From: JACRAR01 sp041674385
GTDB taxonomy: Bacteria > Pseudomonadota > Gammaproteobacteria > Burkholderiales > Rhodocyclaceae
DNA length: 64,000 bases
Reading direction: 5' to 3'
Assembly: GCA_041674385.1 (NCBI GenBank)
Contig: JBAYVU010000006.1
Location: 1-64,000 of the forward strand
Shown here one piece after another: positions 63,196 to 64,000 of the stretch. Below the pieces are notes generated by a model. That model made no database searches, was not told where the DNA came from, and worked only from the letters and a program-made list of their open reading frames with translations. Position 1 is the stretch's first letter; the number at the start of each line of letters is the position of its first letter. A program made the translations under genes and the position numbers.

Positions 63196-64000
63196 ACGGA
63201 GTTTTGGTTACAGCTGAGGGATGCGCTCCTCGAACTGGATGGTAAATCGATTCAGCGCGGCCTTCCAATCGCGGATCGGCATGGTCCATTTCTGGCTGAT
63301 GTTGCGCAGCGCCAGGTAGAACAGTTTCAGCAGCGCCTCGTCGCTCGGGAACGAGCCGCGGTTCTTCGTCAGCTTGCGCAGGCTCATATTGACCGACTCG
63401 ATGGCGTTGGTCGTGTAGATGACCTTTCTGATCTCCGGCGGATAATCGAAGAACGGGATCAGGCGCAGCCAGTTCCGCCGCCAGGACTGGCTGATCGGCA
63501 GATACTCGTCATCCCATTTGGCCTCGAACTCGCCGAGCCGCTGCTCGGCTTCATCGGCCGTGGCCGACTCGTAAATGCGTTTCAGGTCGACCGCCACTTC
63601 CGGCCGACGCTTCCAGGAAACGTAGTTCAGGCTGTGCCGCACCATGTGCACGACACACAGCTGAACGGCCGCGCGGGGGAAGACGGCTTCGATGGCTTCC
63701 GGGAAACCCTTCAGCCCATCGACGCAGGCGATGAAGATGTCTTGCACGCCGCGGTTGCGCAGTTCGGTGACGACCTGCAGCCAGAACTTGGCGCCCTCCG
63801 TTTGGGCCAGCCACAGGCCCAGTACCTCCTTCTCGCCGGTCATCGTGACGCCGATGGCCAGATAGACCGCCTTGACTCTGACGGCGCCTTCCCGCACTTT
63901 GACGTGGATGCAGTCGAGATAGATGATCGGGTAGATCGGATCGAGTGGACGCGCCTGCCACGCCTTGACCTCTTCGCTGACGGCGTCGGTAATCGACGAG
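63172..64000 (-). mobile_element. IS256-family insertion sequence (partial, runs off window)
   Basis: Terminal sequence beginning GGGCCTGTCCGAATTTTTG just inside the GIY-YIG gene, followed by a single transposase gene reading leftward toward this end. The other terminus and any 8-9 bp target duplication are outside the window. The exact left end (63171-63174) is estimated from the inverted-repeat-like start. Confidence 0.8.
63208..64000 (-). CDS. IS256-family transposase (partial)
   Basis: The C-terminal ~264 residues of a DDE transposase; the 5' end is beyond the window, and the frame is open to the last base. The catalytic residues are recognisable: first Asp in IYLDCIHVKV, second Asp in IACVDGLKGFPEAI, Glu in TTNAIESVN. 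The stretch VVHMVRHSLNYVSWK is also typical of the family. No frameshift in the visible part, so the element may still be active. Confidence 0.93.
   Translation of the reverse strand, partial: SSITDAVSEEVKAWQARPLDPIYPIIYLDCIHVKVREGAVRVKAVYLAIGVTMTGEKEVLGLWLAQTEGAKFWLQVVTELRNRGVQDIFIACVDGLKGFPEAIEAVFPRAAVQLCVVHMVRHSLNYVSWKRRPEVAVDLKRIYESATADEAEQRLGEFEAKWDDEYLPISQSWRRNWLRLIPFFDYPPEIRKVIYTTNAIESVNMSLRKLTKNRGSFPSDEALLKLFYLALRNISQKWTMPIRDWKAALNRFTIQFEERIPQL

Overview
The window looks like the chromosome of a chemolithoautotrophic betaproteobacterium (the gene set resembles the Rhodocyclales/Nitrosomonadales-type autotrophs; the species cannot be named from sequence reading alone). The evidence is GC-rich core DNA with bacterial operons, a form II RuBisCO with phosphoribulokinase, a CbbR-type LysR regulator and CbbY, and a cbb-type string of Calvin-cycle genes running into glycolysis.

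Layout. 1-8.3 kb: core housekeeping (3' end of hemW, trmB-thiG-thiS, tRNA-Gly(CCC), a cold-shock protein, a HlyIII-type membrane protein, a conserved small-gene pair, an orphan asparagine-synthase-like amidotransferase). 8.5-13 kb: signalling (a soluble MCP-hemerythrin receptor and a dCache-PAS-GGDEF-EAL protein). 13-14.3 kb: a scar zone with hemerythrin and IS630 remnants, vapBC, tRNA-Arg(CCG) and a tRNA 5' fragment. 14.3-17.6 kb: rapZ, mutY and a DUF3108 protein. 17.6-33.6 kb: the carbon-fixation block cbbR<->cbbY, cbbM, fbp, prk, a lone cyclic-nucleotide-binding protein, then an AT-richer ParA + RelA/SpoT-synthetase pair, then cbbT, gap, pgk, pyk, fba and purC. 33.6-36.6 kb: oligopeptidase A, a DUF4124-glutaredoxin protein and a PilZ protein.

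36.9 kb to the end is a composite genomic island. It starts with a P4-type integrase and continues with a Phd-ParE module, an AlpA-like regulator, a Rep-like protein and a UvrD-type helicase. A 3.7-kb mosaic follows, bounded by two 26-bp Xer/dif-like inverted repeats and holding a tandem-receiver protein, a 5'-truncated HD-GYP gene and a 5'-truncated helicase. Next is a tightly overlapping four-gene defence operon on the minus strand: type III-like Res, Mod, an unrecognised protein with a possible D...QxK nuclease core, and a RelE-like/UvrD helicase fusion. A second, paralogous Phd-ParE module comes after it. The last part carries a second tyrosine recombinase, RadC-like JAB protein, C39-like cysteine peptidase, WYL regulator with its own 23-bp operator, a zinc-finger protein, XRE regulator, and a GIY-YIG gene broken by an IS256-family element that runs off the window.

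How it works together. The cbb block supplies CO2 fixation and shares transketolase, GAPDH, PGK and aldolase with gluconeogenesis; CbbR-like T-N11-A palindromes lie upstream of cbbY and cbbM. The most likely undescribed systems are the four-gene Res/Mod/nuclease-like/RelE-helicase operon, the ParA-alarmone-synthetase pair sitting inside the Calvin cluster, and the dif-like sites that appear to delimit a mobile module. All functional statements are by reading the translated sequence; no database search was run.
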